Positions 39,855 through 42,224 of a stretch of 42,224 nt of DNA are shown here, piece after piece. This DNA comes from Branchiostoma floridae (taxonomy: Eukaryota > Chordata > Leptocardii > Amphioxiformes > Branchiostomatidae): the NCBI RefSeq assembly GCF_000003815.2, contig NC_049979.1, forward strand, positions 31,570,288 to 31,612,511. The letters are read 5' to 3'. The notes beneath the pieces are model-generated. The model saw only the letters and a list, made by a program, of their open reading frames with translations. It was not told where the DNA came from and searched no databases. Within the stretch, counting starts at the first letter, position 1. Every line of letters begins with the position of its first letter. Position numbers and translations under genes: made by a program.

Positions 39855-40064
39855 TAATACGGGCCAAACCATCACAAAAGGATCCACGAAAGGAAGTGTA
39901 TATGATAGTTCTTAACATAAAAAGAAGACAAACACTAATATTTCCATAATATAATTTCCGTTTATAAAATCAATTTTCATGTATATTTGATGAATTTGCT
40001 TCCTCTGTAATGTCAGTGTACTGTTTTGAACAAAATTTACCTGTATCTTACTGCCCCTATAATG

Positions 40065-40985
40065 TTACAGTGCAAAAGCGTTCCGCGCCAAGTTTTGAGT
40101 TTGAAATTGTGAAGTTTTGGGCGACTCCGACTGTTTTCGTGTAGTACGCGCTCTAAAGAAACGTACTGAACTTTTCTTCAGCCTGCTAGATCCGCTGTTG
40201 TTGGTAAACACATCAATGATGCCTTCATAACTCCACTCACCTTCAGTGCCGTCACTCAGGCAGGTCACGGACGTCTTCAGACGGAGCAGCTCTCATCGTT
40301 TTCCTCCACAGCCAACATGAGACAGCCTCTGCTGTTTGCCCTATCATTCGCACTGCATTCTTTCTTGCTCTTTCTTGCTCTTCTTGTTACTCCTAATGCG
40401 TTTAATAACTTCCAAGTAGACTGAGCTGGGAAACCTCGACACCCTACTTATACCGGGAACAGCCACGACTACCATCCTTTATCTCGGCAGCACTAGAGCA
40501 GGTCGTGATATTGGCTCACTTTTCTCTAATTTGCCTTCTCAGATCTCCCACTGCACTGTCAACTCAATCAGATCTTCTTTCTTTTTTTCTGACCAAAGTA
40601 TCTCATCTGGCCGTAAGTTTGTCTGGACTACTGAGGGGTTCAACCTTCTTCCCAAATCTACATTCAGAACCCACTCTCTGGCCTTCTGTAGTATTCTTGC
40701 TGCTGTTCTTTCTGTTGCAGGACGGCGACTCTTCTCACCCTCTCTAACATACGCCATGACTGGCGCGCGTTTCGCCTCCAGCGTTTCCCATCTCTCTACT
40801 TCTAGGATGCTTGCAATGGTCGACAGCACCTTGTCGTGACGCCACCGGTACCTGCCCTGGGCGAGGCTTACTTTACAACTGGAAAGGATATGTGCCGTTC
40901 TTTCTCTTTCCCCACAGAGCTTGCAAGCTGGGTACGGGTCTTCTCTTTGAAATGTGAACAGCCCAGGCCCTGTCTTAGGATATCA
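40065..40985 (-). pseudogene. C-terminal region of a retroelement with CCHC finger and PD-(D/E)XK-like block
   Basis: Minus strand from 40985: FQREDPYPACKLCGERERTA, HILSSC (a C-x2-C-x6-H-x4-C knuckle), GRYRWRHDKVLSTIASILEV, REGEKSRRPATERTAARILQ, REWVLNVDLGRRL, VVQTNLRPDEILWSEKKKED, LIELTVQWE. After a stop the pattern continues in other frames as VGCRGFPAQSTWKLLNALGV and AEAVSCWLWRKTMR. From memory this run (finger, VDLG, LRPD-LWS, ELTVPWE, VEVGCRGF) is common in LINE-type predicted proteins of fish, cnidarians and amphioxus. The spacing D...E-L-T suggests a restriction-like nuclease fold, which is inference. Frameshifted, no RT present, hence a relic. The frame 40268-40065 downstream is unassigned. 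Confidence 0.6.
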
Positions 40986-41168
40986 TATGCAATGGGTATG
41001 ATTCAAATAATCTAGGAATAGCAATTTGAACTAAGTAACTGCTACAGAACAGCCATGTGTACTAGTACTAGTAGTGTACTGTGCCCCAAGAATTCAGTTG
41101 GTAAAATCTAGAGACGTCTTGCAGGATGTGCTACTGCAAACATTTCAACCGATTACAACGTTTAAAAC
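40986..41168. other. No feature recognised
   Basis: Short AT-rich spacer; only an ACTAGTACTAGTAGT near-palindrome at about 41059. Confidence 0.5.
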
Positions 41169-41997
41169 TTAACCCACAAACCACCGCATGGGGTCAAAAC
41201 TGACCCCCGGCGTATATTGGTATGTGCCATTATCGCATTTCTGGTCGAAAACAAATTTCCTCCCATGATTTTTTTTGTGTATATGTCTTATGACTTCTCA
41301 TACGTTTTTACCGAGATTGGCTCATTGTTGATTAAGTTGTTTAAGTGTATGCATGGTCCTGTGGGGTCAAAATGGACCCCAGGATTGTTTTGAACACTTT
41401 TTTGCGACCCACACATAAAAAGCTTAACGTATGATAATAAAATGTTCAGAGAATGATGTGCATGTAAAAAAAATTATGGTAACAAATTTTGTGTCATTAT
41501 CATGTTATATGGCGACGTCATGACGTTATCTAGCTAATATTGGCCGCCATCTTAGATTTTGACAGATGATTTCATCAAATAAGCATAAATTATGAATATT
41601 GAATCATAAAATTTACGTTGAATTCGATTAGATGCCATGAACAAATTTGGTTTGCAAAGAAAACCTTAAAACTTAAATGTTTATGCCAAAATTAGAAAAT
41701 TTCGGAAAAGATAACAAGTTAGGTGGCCCTTGCGTAAGCCATTTAGGGGCTATGCGACAATTAAGTTGGTGGAGGCATATAAAAACCCCTACCCGGTCTG
41801 AATAGCATTAGTGCAAATGTGTTCCTCATGATCTTTTGCATAATAATGGTAATGCACTTGTATTTTTCTCACCCAATCATGTCAAACTTCCTCACGTAGA
41901 TTGATGAAACTGTATTTGTACAAAACGTTATGGGGTCAGTTTTGACCCCATACGATAATCTATGTCGCAAAAAAAGGTGCGGTGGCTTGAAAGGTAA
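41169..41997 (-). mobile_element. Family A TTAA element, copy A3 (inverted)
   Basis: TTAA at 41169-41172 followed by CCCACAAACCACCGC; the far end GGTGGCTTGAAAGGT is decayed (about 41994). Palindromes: GGGGTCAAAACTGACCCC at 41190-41207, an intermediate form GGGGTCAAAATGGACCCC at 41363-41380, and GGGGTCAGTTTTGACCCC at 41932-41949. Also GCCGCCATCTTAGATTTTGA (about 41544) and the inner family-B-like terminus (CCCGGTCTGAATAGC, about 41793). Non-coding. Confidence 0.78.
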
Positions 41998-42224
41998 TAA
42001 GAGTCTGGAATGGTACAAAGAAAACGATGTGTGTATATATATATTTATACATGCCCGTTGGGCTCCAGACTGCGGTTGAACCTTATTTGCATATTGTAGC
42101 TGTGGTATCAGCTCTAAGTCAAAGTTGCTAAATATAAGATTTGACTCCGCTCGTTTTTCATACAATCAACGGCAGAATCAAAGACGGTGGGATGCTTATA
42201 TCTACTGAAATAATTTTCATTGTT

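Noticed and set aside
39560-39857. Frames of about 95 codons on both strands
   Set aside because: Translation of the (CA)n microsatellite.
40505-40839. Plus-strand frames of 80 and 102 codons
   Set aside because: Antisense shadows of the retroelement tail, whose minus-strand frame has clear family wording.

Overview
ORGANISM. This is a stretch of animal genomic DNA made almost entirely of repeats; no ordinary host gene could be identified. There are no bacterial-style operons. The window has AT-rich spacer DNA, several classes of APE-type LINEs, a tRNA-derived SINE, short TTAA-flanked inverted-terminal elements, splice signals and a 100-N assembly gap. A marine invertebrate deuterostome is likely, with amphioxus (Branchiostoma) as my best guess (about 0.6). 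The basis is the CR1-type LINE with an N-terminal 2A peptide, the SINE type, and a minisatellite that repeats a 5' splice site, as I recall being described for amphioxus introns. No sequence search was run. LAYOUT. Positions 1-12128, 13384-13660 and 32525-36255 are blocks of one ~77-bp satellite, interrupted by LINE fragments and by two families of TTAA-target elements (called A and B here; piggyBac-like ends CCCT...AGGG). Positions 12130-16554 hold LINE debris, a region of unknown content, a broken second copy of the SWIM transposase gene, and a 51-bp minisatellite. Positions 16555-17033 and 30131-30680 are two halves of one LINE. Between them, bounded by TTAA on both sides and by family-B inverted ends, lies a 13.1-kb segment. 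It contains, mostly on the minus strand: a MULE-type transposase/SWIM zinc-finger gene (19343-22169), an intron-like region with the 51-bp minisatellite, a nearly complete CR1 LINE inserted into that minisatellite (23292-26867), and an older LINE tail split by a SINE (28880-29696). Positions 30660-32465 are an RTE-like LINE. Positions 36384-42224 contain a Tc1/mariner-type relic, two more family A elements, a long CA repeat and a degraded retroelement tail. HOW IT FITS TOGETHER. The structure is best read as nested insertions. Satellite and old LINEs are the substrate, TTAA elements landed in them (several at the same phase of the satellite monomer), and younger LINEs and a SINE landed inside those. 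The best candidate for something undescribed is the 13.1-kb TTAA-bounded unit. Joining its two outer flanks at a single TTAA restores an in-frame LINE reading frame. Its MULE domain and SWIM domain lie in adjacent frames, connected at an in-phase A AAA AAC slippery heptamer in exactly the -1 direction needed. The family A and B elements also repeatedly carry perfect palindromes that match known transcription-factor sites (RFX X-box, CRE) and an 18-bp palindrome that changes in a compensatory way between copies.
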